64,000 nt of DNA from Halobellus ruber (GCF_014212355.1 NZ_JACKXD010000002.1:310001-374000), one strand, 5' to 3'; numbered from the stretch's first letter, positions 9,050-18,786 are shown. A program made the numbers and translations. Notes: a model not told the origin generated them from the letters alone.

Positions 9050-10381
9050 TTACTCGCCGGCCCCGAACGGGTCGACGAGTTCGACGGTCTCCGTGCGGTC
9101 GGGACCGACGCCCACGGCGTAGATCGGCGCGCCGGTCTCCTCGGAGACGTACTCCAGGTACGTCCGCGCGTTCTCGGGGATGGCGTCGTAGCCGTCCTCG
9201 GCGACCGCAGACCAGTCGACCGCCGGCCACGGCTCGAACGATCGGAGGTTCGGCTCGCATCGACCCCACCGCTCGGTGGTCGCGGGCATCGTGAACAGTT
9301 TCTCGCCGTCGAGGTCGTAGGAGTGACCCACCTTCACCTCCTCTAGGCCGGCGAGGACGTCGACGTGGTTGACCGCGATGCCGGTGAACCCGTTTGCGCG
9401 GGCGGCGTGGCGGAGCATCGGGACGTCGAGCCACCCGATGCGCCGCGGGCGGCCGGTGACGGTCCCGAACTCCCCGCCCTTCTCGCGGATCTCGTCGGCC
9501 AACCGCTCGTCGTCGCCGTCGAGTTCGGTCGGCAGCGGCCCGGTGCCGACCCGGGAGAGGTACGCCTTCACGATCCCGACGACCTCCCCGCGGCCGACCG
9601 CGGTCGGGCCGACGCCCGTGCCGGTCGCGGCGCCGCCGGCGGTCGGGTTCGAGGAGGTCACGTACGGGTAGATGCCGTGATCGATGTCGATCGACGTCCC
9701 CTGTGCGCCCTCGAACAGGACCTCCTCGCCGTCGTCGAGGTACCCACCGAGGAACTTCCCGGCGTTGACCGTCATCGACTCCGCTTCGAGTCGCTCGCCG
9801 ATCGCGCGGTACTCCTCGTAGAGCGCGTCGACATCGAACGCTTCGCCGACGTCGACGCCGAAGACGTCCTCGGCGAGCGTGCGCTTCTGCGGGACCACGT
9901 ACTCCAGGCGCTCCCTGAGCACCCCGGGGTCCAGCAGGTCGCCGACCCGGATCCCACGCCGGCCGGCCTTGTCCTCGTAGGTCGGGCCGATGCCGCGGCC
10001 GGTCGTGCCCGCGTCGAGGTCGGAGTCGGACTTGGCCTCCTCCTCGATCCCGTCGAGCACCCGGTGGTACGGCATGATCACGTGGGCGCGCCGGGCCACG
10101 CGGACGTCCGGGTCGATGCCGCGGTCGCGGAGGCCGTCGATCTCCTCGAAGAGCGTCCGCGGGTTCACCACACAGCCGTTGCCGAGGACGCCGACCGTCC
10201 CGCGGACGGCCCCGCTCGGGACCAGGGACAGCTTGTACTCGTCGCCGCCCTCGACGACGGTGTGGCCCGCGTTGTCCCCGCCCTGGTACCGGGCGACGAC
10301 GTCGGCGCCGCCTCCCCACAGGTCGACCAAGGCGCCCTTGCCCTCGTCGCCCAGCTGGGAGCCGACGATCGTCACAGTCAT
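9050..10381 (-). CDS. purA: adenylosuccinate synthetase
   Basis: 443-residue enzyme that joins IMP and aspartate with GTP to make adenylosuccinate, the first step from IMP to AMP. The signature GSQLGDEGKG is at the N-terminus, followed by RYQGGDNAGHTVV; GRGIGPTYEDKAGRRGIRVGD and EGAQGTSIDIDHGIYPYVTSSN are diagnostic family blocks. Length matches the family. The ATG in front of TVTIVGSQLGDEGKG is chosen; eleven further in-frame codons upstream would lie in the divergent promoter region. It is transcribed away from the HTH gene at 10555. Confidence 0.97.
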   Translation of the reverse strand: MTVTIVGSQLGDEGKGALVDLWGGGADVVARYQGGDNAGHTVVEGGDEYKLSLVPSGAVRGTVGVLGNGCVVNPRTLFEEIDGLRDRGIDPDVRVARRAHVIMPYHRVLDGIEEEAKSDSDLDAGTTGRGIGPTYEDKAGRRGIRVGDLLDPGVLRERLEYVVPQKRTLAEDVFGVDVGEAFDVDALYEEYRAIGERLEAESMTVNAGKFLGGYLDDGEEVLFEGAQGTSIDIDHGIYPYVTSSNPTAGGAATGTGVGPTAVGRGEVVGIVKAYLSRVGTGPLPTELDGDDERLADEIREKGGEFGTVTGRPRRIGWLDVPMLRHAARANGFTGIAVNHVDVLAGLEEVKVGHSYDLDGEKLFTMPATTERWGRCEPNLRSFEPWPAVDWSAVAEDGYDAIPENARTYLEYVSEETGAPIYAVGVGPDRTETVELVDPFGAGE

Positions 10382-10554
10382 ACACGCCGGTTCTCCGCGC
10401 CCCGTAAAACCCATTACGGTCCGTCACGCCACCAGTAGTAACGGTCGTTCCCGCGGGCAGCCGCCGGCCGGGGTCGGCTGGCCCCGCTCGGCACGGGCGG
10501 TTCACGCACCGGAGGGCAACATTTAAACCCGGCCCAGACGAGTTAACAGGTAAC

Positions 10555-10860
10555 ATGATAGACCGACTGGAAAAGGAAGTGGATATGCTCGAACGGCACC
10601 TCCAGGTACTCAGGATGGTGATCGACAGCGAACCGATCGGAATCGTCAAGATGTCGAACGAGACCGGCTATCCGCACCACAAGGTCCGCTACTCCCTCCG
10701 CGTTCTGGAGGAGGAAAACCTCATCGAACCGTCGAGCCAAGGGGCGATCACGACCGAGCGGACCGCGGAGTTCGTCGACGAACTCGACGAGAAGCTCGAC
10801 GGGATCGTCAACAAACTCGACGAGATGAAGATCGAAGAGACCGTCGAAGTCGAAGGGTAA
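10555..10860 (+). CDS. winged-helix transcriptional regulator
   Basis: 101 residues. An N-terminal amphipathic helix (IDRLEKEVDMLERHLQVLRMVI) is followed by a winged-helix domain with SNETGYPHHKVRYSLRVLEE as the likely recognition region. A C-terminal coiled helix with regular hydrophobic spacing (FVDELDEKLDGIVNKLDEM) probably forms the dimer. A TTTAAA element at about 10521-10526 lies near -30 from the ATG. It diverges from purA, but nothing in the sequence shows that it controls that gene. Such single-wing proteins are conserved in haloarchaea and their targets are unknown. Confidence 0.75.
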   Translation: MIDRLEKEVDMLERHLQVLRMVIDSEPIGIVKMSNETGYPHHKVRYSLRVLEEENLIEPSSQGAITTERTAEFVDELDEKLDGIVNKLDEMKIEETVEVEG

Positions 10861-10946
10861 GCCGGTCCGCCCGTCGCCCGTGCCGTCGAACGGGGCTCAC
10901 GTTCGTCGCAGTCGAGTCGCTTTTCGCCGACCGCGATACCGTCCAC

Positions 10947-13232
10947 TCAGAGTTCCGGCACGTTCAGGTGGAACTCCCCGTTCCGCGCCTCGACCAGACA
11001 GAGGTGATACCCACGTTTCCGCGAGAGCTTCACGAACGAGCGTTTGCTCGACCGCGAGAGGATCCCCCCGCCGGTCCGGTCGCCGACCGTCTCCAAGGCA
11101 CCGGGTTCGAAGAACGACTCGGTGACGTAGAACCCCGCAGCGAGCGTTTCGGCCTCGCTCGCGACGGTGTGGGTGTTCTCCACGAGCGAGCCGACCATCG
11201 CCTCGGTCGTCGCGTCCCGGGAGGAGTTGATGTCCGCCACGAACAGGGGATCGCCCATCCGGTCTCTGAACACGACGTCGAAGGAGCGCTGCTCGACGCC
11301 GTCGTCGGTCTCGACGCCGACCTCCCCGCGGACCTCGACCCGGTCGATGTCGGGGATGGCGTCGAACAGCCCCGCCAGGCTCGACCGGTTCCCGGTCTCG
11401 CCGATCTCGTAGAGCAGGTCCCCGATGACCCACCGCGCGAACGCGTGTTCGGTGGTGTCACGGAGGAACTCCTCGTAGGGCCGGCCGTCGACGGCGACCC
11501 CCTCGGTCTCGAAGGTGGTGTGATGTTCGAGCCGGAGGTTCTCCCGGACGTCCGACCGTGAGGCGTCGCCCGCCTGGGCGTGTTTCAGCGTCGCCCGCCC
11601 CTTGCTGTCGTACCGCACGAACAGGTTCGTCCCCGAGAGCGCCCGATCCGGCGACATCGACTCCGAGGCGCTTTCGCCCCCGTCGTCGTCGAGCCGGGAC
11701 TGGAGCCGATCGACCTCCGAACGGAGCCGCTCGCGCTCGGCTTCGAGTTCCTCGATCCGTTCGGTCCGCTCGGCCCGCTCGTTCCGGAGGCTGTCGCGCT
11801 CCTCGATCAGCTCCTCGCGTTCCGAAAGCAGGCTGTCGCGCTCGTCTTCGAGCGACTCGATCCGGCCTCGGGCACGGGAGAGCCGCTGTTTCAGCGCTTC
11901 GACGTCGGCTCCCCCCTGTGCGTCGCCCTCGGACTGCGGAGCGCCGGCCGCCCGGCGGCTCGCGTCCTGGTGGGTGCGGTCCCGTGCCGCCCGGCGCCGC
12001 TGCCGCTGCCGCTGCATCCGGGCGGTCCGCTCGCGAGCGTCGTCCTCGCTTTCGTTACCGTCCTCGCCGCCGGACTCCTCGGGATCCAGCGACGGGATGG
12101 TCCGTGCCCGCTGCCACCGCTCCTCGTCGGTGAGCGCACCGCCGGACCCCTCCGAGTCGCCGGGCTCCCCGTCGGTCGATCGGCTGTCCGAGTTGGAACC
12201 AGAATCGGTCCCGCCGGGTGCTGTCGCGGTGTCCCCGTCGGCGTCGGGCGTGGTCGGACTCGTGGGGGGTGACTCGTCTTCGGCGACCGGGGCTGTTGTA
12301 CCCTCTGCAGCCGCATCCCGCTCCGCTTCGGCGTCGACCTCGCGCTCGGAGCCGGGGTCCACCCCGGAGTCGACGTCGGCGTCCGGATCCGGCTCGCCGT
12401 CGGCGTCGGAACCCGGATCCACGTCGGCGTCGGGATCCGTCCCGCGCTCCGTGCTCCCGGCGTCCGCCGGCGGGCCGCCGGCCTCGACCCGCGGTTCCGA
12501 CCCCGCTCCGGGTTCGGGCTCGGGGTCGAGGGCCGGTTCCGGAGCGGGATCCGACGCGCCCGGCTCGTCGTCGACCGCGGGCTCCACGCGGCGCTCGGGC
12601 TCGGCTTCGTCCGCGGCGTCCGCGCCCCCTACCTCGCTTGCGGCCCCCGCGGCCGGGACGTCGTCCCCGTCGGGACCGTCATCGTCGACCGCGGGTTCGG
12701 GGATGTCGACGAGTTCGATGTCGACGTCGACGACCTCGTAGATGCCGACCTCGTCGGCGGCGGTCTCGAAGGCCTCCTCGCCGGTGATCAGTCGCTCGGA
12801 GCTGCCCACGAACGCGGCGCTCATCGACTTCCCGCCGTGGTAGACGACGTAGTAGTCCCCCGAGAGCACGTTCTCCGAGAGCTCGACGTACCCGGTGAAC
12901 CCGCCGCTCGAAAGGGTCTGATCCACGTCCCGCAGCGGCGTCTCGTTCGTGTAGTAGTTCGCCCGAGTCTCGCCGTCGCGCTCCTGCATCGCAAAGAGCA
13001 GCGGCAGGCTGGGGTCGGCGGCGCGGTACGCCGTGGCGTCGGCGTCCTCGAAGTCCTCGATTCCCCCCTCGAAGATCCCGACGATCCGGCCGTTCAGGAG
13101 GAACGCCCACGCGGGGCCGGCGGAGACGGCCCCGCTGAACTCCCGGTCGGCGAGCCGGCGGAGCCCCTCGTACCCCGCTGGGGTGGCGACCGTCTCCCAG
13201 TCGGTCACCACGTCGATGGTTCGGCTGTGCAT
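10947..13232 (-). CDS. large haloarchaeal coiled-coil protein with nuclease-like C-terminus (DUF7527-like)
   Basis: 761 residues in four parts. The N-terminal domain (about 1-180) is globular and resembles a ligand-binding or cache-like module. A very acidic, disordered spacer (about 185-400) is rich in Asp, Glu, Pro and Gly. A coiled coil (about 430-520) carries repeated EEL-ERDSLRNERAER heptads. The C-terminal domain (about 540-761) includes RSFDVVFRDRMGDPLFVADI, whose D...(x)FVADIN pattern recalls the core of PD-(D/E)xK nuclease folds; that is my inference from a short stretch. The gene stands alone between a regulator and a peptidase. No function has been established for the family as far as I know. 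Confidence 0.75.
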   Translation of the reverse strand: MHSRTIDVVTDWETVATPAGYEGLRRLADREFSGAVSAGPAWAFLLNGRIVGIFEGGIEDFEDADATAYRAADPSLPLLFAMQERDGETRANYYTNETPLRDVDQTLSSGGFTGYVELSENVLSGDYYVVYHGGKSMSAAFVGSSERLITGEEAFETAADEVGIYEVVDVDIELVDIPEPAVDDDGPDGDDVPAAGAASEVGGADAADEAEPERRVEPAVDDEPGASDPAPEPALDPEPEPGAGSEPRVEAGGPPADAGSTERGTDPDADVDPGSDADGEPDPDADVDSGVDPGSEREVDAEAERDAAAEGTTAPVAEDESPPTSPTTPDADGDTATAPGGTDSGSNSDSRSTDGEPGDSEGSGGALTDEERWQRARTIPSLDPEESGGEDGNESEDDARERTARMQRQRQRRRAARDRTHQDASRRAAGAPQSEGDAQGGADVEALKQRLSRARGRIESLEDERDSLLSEREELIEERDSLRNERAERTERIEELEAERERLRSEVDRLQSRLDDDGGESASESMSPDRALSGTNLFVRYDSKGRATLKHAQAGDASRSDVRENLRLEHHTTFETEGVAVDGRPYEEFLRDTTEHAFARWVIGDLLYEIGETGNRSSLAGLFDAIPDIDRVEVRGEVGVETDDGVEQRSFDVVFRDRMGDPLFVADINSSRDATTEAMVGSLVENTHTVASEAETLAAGFYVTESFFEPGALETVGDRTGGGILSRSSKRSFVKLSRKRGYHLCLVEARNGEFHLNVPEL

Positions 13233-13355
13233 TCGTCTACGTATGGCGGAATGCGAATCAAATACTTTCCGGAGCGTCAGACGCGGGGCCGCCGATCGCG
13301 TCGCGGGCGGCGACCCCGACCGCGACGACGGTCCGTCCGCCCGCCGGCCCCCGCG

Positions 13356-14624
13356 CTACGGGCGGCGGGCGGCGGTCTCGGCGATCGCCCCCGCGAGAAC
13401 GTCGATACCGAGCCCGATCGTGTCCTCGTCGACGTCGAACGTGGGGGTGTGGTGGCCGCCGGGGTGGTCGGTGCCGACGCCGACGTACGCCGCTTTTCCG
13501 CCCCGCTCTTGGACGTGCCGCATCAGGAAGGTCGCGTCCTCGCTGCCGCCGAGGCGGTCCGATTCGAGGAGCGACGTGACGCCGTCGGTCCCGTCCGCCA
13601 CGTCGGCGACGACCCCGCGGAGTTCGGGATCGCTTCGAGCCGAGGGGGCGTGGCCCAGGGTCCCGACCGCGACCTCGCAGCCGTGCATCCCCGCCGCGGA
13701 GTCGAGGATCCGGCGGGCCTCGTCGTTCATGTACTCCATCAGCGCCGTGGTCTCGCCGCGGACCTCTCCCTCGATCGCGACCCGCTCGGGGACGATGTTC
13801 GTCGCGGTCCCGCCCTCGATGACGCCGACGTTAATCCGGGTCGCCCCCTCGGAGTGTCCGGGGATGCCGTAGAGGTTCCCGATCGCGGCCGCGGCCGCCT
13901 GCATCGCGTTGTCGCCCGTTTCGGGCCTCGCGCCCGCGTGTGCGGAGGCCCCTCGGAACTCGGCTTCGAACTGTGAGACGGCCAGGAAGCCGTCGATGCC
14001 CGCGACGACCTCGCCGGAGGGGTGATCCAGCCCGACGTGGACCGCAAACAGGTAGTCGACGTCGTCGAGGTGGCCGGAGTTCGCCATCGGCTCCCCGCCG
14101 ACGATCCGCTCCTCGCCGGGCTGGAAGAACACCTTCAGCGTCCCCGCGAAGTCGCTGTCGAGGACGGCGTCGAGGACGCCGATCCCGATCGCGGTGTGGG
14201 CGTCGTGACCGCAGGCGTGCATATACCCCGCGTTCTCCGACCGGAAGCCGGCGGCGGCCGGGTGGTGGCCGTCACCCGCGGCCTCCTCGATCGGCAGGGC
14301 GTCGATGTCGACCCGGAGCCCGACCGTCGGTCCCTCGCCGCGCTCGACGACCGCGACCGCGCCGGTGTAGCCCCCGTCGAGGCGGTCCAGGACGTCGGTC
14401 CGTGCGCCGGCCGCGCGGGCCCGTTCGCGCCACGCGTCGAGCTCGGCGTCGTCGGGGACGCCCACCCGGTCGCCGCCGAGGACCTCCCGACCGACGTAGC
14501 GGGCGTCGAGATCGCGCTTTTCGAGTTCGTCCACGACGCGTGCGGTGGTGTAAAACTCCCGCCAGGCGGGCTCCGGGTGTCGGTGGAGGTCGCGCCTGAG
14601 GTCGACGAGGTCCGTGCTGGCCAT
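13356..14624 (-). CDS. M20-family amidohydrolase, AbgB-like
   Basis: 422 residues. The metal-binding ACGHDAHTAIGIG block, the FFQPGEERIVGGEPM block and the C-terminal THHTPTFDVDE-type block (GGHHTPTFDVDE) identify the M20D metallopeptidase/amidohydrolase family, which includes indole-acetyl-amino-acid hydrolases and aminobenzoyl-glutamate hydrolase. It should cleave an N-acyl amino acid amide bond; the substrate is not known. The fold is a catalytic domain with an inserted dimerisation domain (around SAHAGARPETGDNAM). An AT-rich TTTTAC element lies at about 14649-14654 for a leaderless start at 14624. It diverges from the NhaC-type antiporter gene. Confidence 0.88.
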   Translation of the reverse strand: MASTDLVDLRRDLHRHPEPAWREFYTTARVVDELEKRDLDARYVGREVLGGDRVGVPDDAELDAWRERARAAGARTDVLDRLDGGYTGAVAVVERGEGPTVGLRVDIDALPIEEAAGDGHHPAAAGFRSENAGYMHACGHDAHTAIGIGVLDAVLDSDFAGTLKVFFQPGEERIVGGEPMANSGHLDDVDYLFAVHVGLDHPSGEVVAGIDGFLAVSQFEAEFRGASAHAGARPETGDNAMQAAAAAIGNLYGIPGHSEGATRINVGVIEGGTATNIVPERVAIEGEVRGETTALMEYMNDEARRILDSAAGMHGCEVAVGTLGHAPSARSDPELRGVVADVADGTDGVTSLLESDRLGGSEDATFLMRHVQERGGKAAYVGVGTDHPGGHHTPTFDVDEDTIGLGIDVLAGAIAETAARRP

Positions 14625-14786
14625 ACCCACGGATCGTTGGCGACCGGTAAAATCGCGTCGGAGTCGCCATCGACCCGAGCCCCGCGTCGCGATCCCGCAC
14701 CCGCCGGACCGCTTCGGAGTCGACGGCGCCGCCGACGTCGTCACGCGTGTCAGGGGGGCACATCCGCTCGGCCAGTACGACACGGA

Positions 14787-14794
14787 TTTATATG
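14787..14794 (+). promoter_or_regulatory. TATA-like element for the NhaC-type gene
   Basis: TTTATATG lies 32 bases (centre) before the ATG at 14823. This is the spacing seen ahead of many genes in this window. The transcript probably carries only a few untranslated bases. Confidence 0.5.
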
Positions 14795-14822
14795 CACCTG
14801 TTCGAGCACGGAACGTGCAAGT

Positions 14823-16396
14823 ATGAGTGACCGAGACGGCCGAAACGGGGAGCAAGACCCCTCTGACGGGGTCACAGAGGCGGAACTGGGACCTACGTCC
14901 GCGCCGGAGATCGAGTTCTACGGCGGCAAGTGGGCCAGCGGGCTCCCCCTGGCGCTGTTCGTGGCGTGGGCGATCGTCCAGAGCGGTGTCCTACGTATCG
15001 GCGACACGACGGGGCTCGTCGCCGGGATGCTGATCGCGCTCATCGTCGGGCTGTTCTTCGTGAAGGGCCCGTGGCACACCTACGCGAACACGATCTTCGA
15101 GGGGATGACCCGTCGGGTCGCCGCCACCGCGGTCGTCGCGTGGCTGTGGGCGGGAATGTTCGCACAGACCATCCAGGTCGGCGGGTTCGTCGCCGGCCTG
15201 GTGTGGGCGGCGGACGCGGCCGGCGTCGGCGCCGGGCTGTTCCCCGCGGTGACGTTCATCCTCGCGGGACTGCTGGCTACCGGGATCGGGACGGGCTACG
15301 GGACGACGGTCGCGTTCACGACGCTTTTCTTCCCGGCCGGCGTCCTGCTCGGTGCGAACCCGGTCCTGCTGTTCGGGGCGATCCTCTCCGGTGCGGTGTT
15401 CGGGGACAACCTCGCACCCGTCAGCGACACCACGATCGTGAGTGCGGTCACCCAGGACGCCGACATCGGCGGCGTCGTCGCCTCGCGGTTCAAGTACGCG
15501 ATCACGGCCGCCGTGATCGCGCTGATCGGGTACGTCGTCGTCGGACCGACGATGGGGGGCTCGACGTCCCCGGCCAGGCGCGCGAGATCTTCGTCCGGAA
15601 CAGCGACCCCGCCGGGCTGCTTCACCTGGTCTCGATGTTCGTCGTCATCGGCACCGCCGTCGCCGGACGACACATCGTCGAGGCGATCTCGTGGGGGATC
15701 GTCGTCGCGGCCGTGTTCAACGTCACGTTCGGGCTGGCGTCGGTCGCCGAGATGGTGGTGTTCCGCGCGCCCCAAGGGCTCGGTATCGCGCAGTCGCTTT
15801 CGGCCCTTCCGTTCGTGAAGCTCGTACCCGCCGCCGAAACCGGCGTCGGCGGAAGCCTCTACGCCGGGGCGCAGGGCTTCTTCCCGCTCATCGTGTTGGT
15901 ACTGCTGATCGTCGCGGGTGCGCAGATCATGATCCGCGGCGGCGGGTTCCGGGCGCTGCAGGACTGGCTGCTGAACTCCGTCGCGACGAGCGTCCGCCGC
16001 GCGGAGACCACGATGGTCGTCGGGACGGCGATCGTGAACGCGATGATCACGATCAACACCGCCGCGGAGATCGCGATCGGACCGTACATCGCCCGGCTCG
16101 GCGAGCGGTTCAACATCAACGGCTACCGCAGGGCGAACATCCTCGACGCGAACACCGCGGCGCTCGGGTACATCTTCCCGTGGTCCGGCGGCGTCCTCGT
16201 CGGCTTTGCGGTCATCCGTCAACTCCCGACGGAGTACGAGTGGTTCACGCAGGTGATGGTGGTGAACCCCGCGGACGTCTTCCCGTTCGTGTTCCACGGG
16301 TGGGTGCTCGTCGCGATCTTCCTGGTGGCGGCTGTCACCGGGTTCGGGCTGGAGTACACCAGCGACCGCGAGTCCGAGGAGGTGGCCCGCGTATGA
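14823..16396 (+). pseudogene. nhaC: NhaC-family Na+/H+ antiporter split by a frameshift
   Basis: The first reading frame runs from MSDRDGRNGEQDPSDG through six or more membrane helices (including GIGTGYGTTVAFTTLFFPAG and NLAPVSDTTIVSA) and leaves the antiporter sequence at the G6 run 15554-15559. The rest of the antiporter, from GLDVPGQAREIF to EYTSDRESEEVARV, lies in the -1 frame and ends at 16396. Adding one G would join the two halves into one protein of about 524 residues. Outcomes are a recent pseudogene, a sequencing error in a homopolymer, or recoding. NhaC proteins exchange Na+ for H+ at the cytoplasmic membrane. The stop overlaps the next gene (ATGA). Confidence 0.8.
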
Positions 16397-16659
16397 GCCT
16401 CCTCGAAAAGTACACCAAGGGGTGGTCGTTCCGCACCAACAAGCCGTCGTTCCGTGCGGGCGAGGAGATCTCCGTGTTCGTCACGGGCGTCGAGGCCGAC
16501 GACCCGATCGCCCGCATCGGCGACACGACGCTCCGGATACGGGGCGGGTCGGCGGACCTCGTCGACAGCCGCGTCCTGCTCCGCGTGACGTCGTTCGACG
16601 ACGACAGCCACACCGGCGAGGCGGAGTATCTGGAGACGGTCGGCGAAAGCGCGTTCTGA
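16393..16659 (+). CDS. small beta-rich protein of unknown function (DUF7513-like)
   Basis: 88 residues starting MSLLEKYTKGWSFRTNKPSF. The regular alternation of hydrophobic residues (ISVFVTGVE, TTLRIRGG, RVLLRVTSFDDD) suggests a small beta barrel, similar to TRAM-like or OB-type domains. The ATG overlaps the antiporter stop by four bases (ATGA), so translation is likely coupled to the antiporter; the frameshift upstream would therefore also lower expression of this gene. No catalytic residues can be named. Confidence 0.75.
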   Translation: MSLLEKYTKGWSFRTNKPSFRAGEEISVFVTGVEADDPIARIGDTTLRIRGGSADLVDSRVLLRVTSFDDDSHTGEAEYLETVGESAF

Positions 16660-16728
16660 GCGGCCGACCGCGGTTCGTCGGTCGTCGTTCGGTTCCCCGG
16701 ACCGCTGGCGGCACCGCGTGAGACGCCC

Positions 16729-17061
16729 CTACTTGTCGAGGTGGCCGGCGGGCTTGCGGTGTTCGACCTCGATCTCGACGTGGACGCTCTCGGGGAACTT
16801 GCGGTGGCCGACCTCGCGGGCGATGTGGTCGTTGCCGTGGATCTCCAGGCGTCGGGAGTAGACGGTGTACTCCCAGGCGGGGAACTCCCCGCCGGGACCG
16901 AGCGTCCGGGCCTGCGGCACCGACAGCTCCGCCGGCGGGTCGGTGTGTGGACCCTTACACTCGGCGCCCTTCCGCTCGATCATCGATTTGAGGTCCGAAA
17001 CCGCCGACTCCAGCTCGTAGCGGTTCCCGGACTGGAACCGGAGCTTCGTGACGAAGGTCAT
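16729..17061 (-). CDS. S10-like ribosomal protein (uS10/mL48 family)
   Basis: 110 residues beginning MTFVTKLRFQSGNRYELESA. The alternating beta-alpha pattern, a conserved KGPHTDPP-like loop and the YSRRLEIHGNDHIAREV block are those of the S10 fold. It is longer and more divergent than the ribosomal S10 encoded with elongation factor 1A, so it is best read as the haloarchaeal S10-like paralogue. Whether it joins ribosomes is not known. It converges on the gene at 16393, 69 bases away. Confidence 0.75.
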   Translation of the reverse strand: MTFVTKLRFQSGNRYELESAVSDLKSMIERKGAECKGPHTDPPAELSVPQARTLGPGGEFPAWEYTVYSRRLEIHGNDHIAREVGHRKFPESVHVEIEVEHRKPAGHLDK

Positions 17062-17230
17062 TGGATACCGGATACGTCGGCACGGAGGCGTAAAAACACA
17101 CCCATAGGCGGCGGCTCGGGGCCGGACCGTCGGGTGGTGGCTCACCGCTCCCCCGGTCCCACGGCTGTCGGCGGGATCGCCCCCGGACCGTCCGATAGCC
17201 TCTTAATGCCTTGTCCGGTTTGTGGACGTA

Positions 17231-17689
17231 ATGGCAGTCGAAGCGGTCAGCGCCGGAGCGATCCTCTTCCGCGACACCCGCGGCGAACGGGAGTACCTGC
17301 TCCTGAAGAGCCGGCCGGGGGACTGGGAGTTCCCCAAAGGCGGTGTCGAGGGCGAAGAGGAGCTCCAGCAGACGGCGATCCGGGAAGTGAAAGAGGAGGC
17401 AGGCATCGACGACTTTCGGCTCATCGACGGGTTCCGCGAGGAGTACGACTACGTCTTCGAGGCCGGCGGGGAGACCATCCACAAGACGGTCCACCTGTTC
17501 ATCGCCCGGTCCTTCGAGGCCAGCGCGGAACTCTCCACGGAGCACCGCGACCTCCAGTGGCGCGACTACGACCAGGCGCTCAACACGATCACCCAGGACG
17601 GCCCGCGGGAGATCTTCGAGGACGCCCACGAGTATCTCGATCAGCTCGCCGCCGAGAGCGAGGAGGCCGACGGGAAGTACCTGGCGTAA
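17231..17689 (+). CDS. Nudix hydrolase
   Basis: 152 residues with a complete Nudix box, GGVEGEEELQQTAIREVKEE plus AGI, in the frame GX5EX7REVXEEXGI. Together with the preceding WEFPKG this resembles archaeal and plant diadenosine-tetraphosphate hydrolases, which cleave Ap4A asymmetrically using a divalent metal. A house-cleaning role is likely; the substrate cannot be read from sequence. The ATG is preferred over a GTG three codons upstream, with a TTAA element at about 17201-17204, 29 bases ahead. The following gene begins five bases after the stop, so the two form an operon. Confidence 0.88.
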   Translation: MAVEAVSAGAILFRDTRGEREYLLLKSRPGDWEFPKGGVEGEEELQQTAIREVKEEAGIDDFRLIDGFREEYDYVFEAGGETIHKTVHLFIARSFEASAELSTEHRDLQWRDYDQALNTITQDGPREIFEDAHEYLDQLAAESEEADGKYLA

Positions 17690-17694
17690 CCCCC

Positions 17695-18786
17695 GTGTAT
17701 CCCGGCGACGCCGAGTTCGGGTTCGAGTTGCTGGTCTGCCGCTGGGCCGAGGAGGCGTGGCCGCCGACCGGTCGGGGGGACGCCGCCGACCCGGACTCGG
17801 CGACCCCCCTATCGCAGACTCGGGGGGACGATGCGATCGTCGTCGCCCGGCAGCTCGGCACCGCCGAGCGGCGGTGGGACACGGTCGTGCTCGAGTGTGA
17901 CCCCGAAGCGTTGGCCGCCCGCGGCGCGTTCGGCCCCGACGAACTCGACTCCGACCTCCTCCACGTCGTCCGCAACGCGCCCGCCGAGTGGGCGTGGTAC
18001 CGCGACGCGCTGCCGCATCCGGGCTACCCGTGGCGGTACGTCCGCGCGGCGGTCCACCGCGCGGCCGACCGAGGCGTCGTCGAGAGGCGACGCCGGGGCA
18101 ACCGGATCCAACTCCGCCGGACCGCCCCCTACCCCGACTGGCTCCGCCGGATCGTCGCGATCGAGAACAAACCCGACCTCGACGCCGCCGCGGCGCGGGC
18201 GCTCTCCGAGCAACTCCGCTTCGACGTCGGGACCGGCCTCGCCGACGAGGTGTGGGTGGCGACCGCGACCACCGGCGACCGCGTCGAGCCGGCGCTTTTG
18301 GAGGACCTCCCCGTCGACGTGGGGATCCTCGCGTTCGACGTCGACGCGGCGGAGGGCGACCCGGGCGGATCGCTCCTCGCGGGCGCCGGGGTCGACGCGT
18401 CGGTCGAGTGGTACCCCAGCGAGGTCACGCCCCCGGAGGGTGACCGGGACGACGCGCGGCGCGACCGTCGGCTGGAGCTCGCCGAACGGGCGTATGGGCG
18501 GGGGTGGCGGTCGTACCACGGGACGATGCGTCCGGACTGCCGGCATTTCGAGCTCCGCCGCTTCGGGCGTGGGCTCGTGCCGTACTGCGCCGCAAAAGGC
18601 CGCTCGCAGACCGTCGCGGAGTGTGTCGACTCCTGTTCGGAGTTCGAACCCGAGCCGCCGGCGTGGCGGACCCGCGGGTGGCCGATCGAGGGCGGCCCCG
18701 GCGCCGGCATCAAGACCCTTCTCCGGCAGCGCCGGGAGTGGGTGAGGAGCCGGGAACTGGACGCCGGGTTCGACCCCGACACGTGA
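17695..18786 (+). CDS. haloarchaeal protein of unknown function (DUF5787-like)
   Basis: 363 residues with a GTG start five bases after the Nudix stop. The N-terminal part (FGFELLVCRWAEEAWP, then VLECDPEALAARGAFG) and the EIRRI-like IVAIENKPDL segment (VAIENKPDLDAAAARALSEQ) recall a restriction-endonuclease-like fold, because ExK within a beta strand is a PD-(D/E)xK hallmark; this is an inference. The C-terminal region has four spaced cysteines (PDCRHFE, PYCAAKGRSQTVAECVDSC), suggesting a metal or Fe-S site. It is translated with the Nudix hydrolase, hinting at nucleotide or nucleic-acid metabolism. Confidence 0.7.
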   Translation: MYPGDAEFGFELLVCRWAEEAWPPTGRGDAADPDSATPLSQTRGDDAIVVARQLGTAERRWDTVVLECDPEALAARGAFGPDELDSDLLHVVRNAPAEWAWYRDALPHPGYPWRYVRAAVHRAADRGVVERRRRGNRIQLRRTAPYPDWLRRIVAIENKPDLDAAAARALSEQLRFDVGTGLADEVWVATATTGDRVEPALLEDLPVDVGILAFDVDAAEGDPGGSLLAGAGVDASVEWYPSEVTPPEGDRDDARRDRRLELAERAYGRGWRSYHGTMRPDCRHFELRRFGRGLVPYCAAKGRSQTVAECVDSCSEFEPEPPAWRTRGWPIEGGPGAGIKTLLRQRREWVRSRELDAGFDPDT

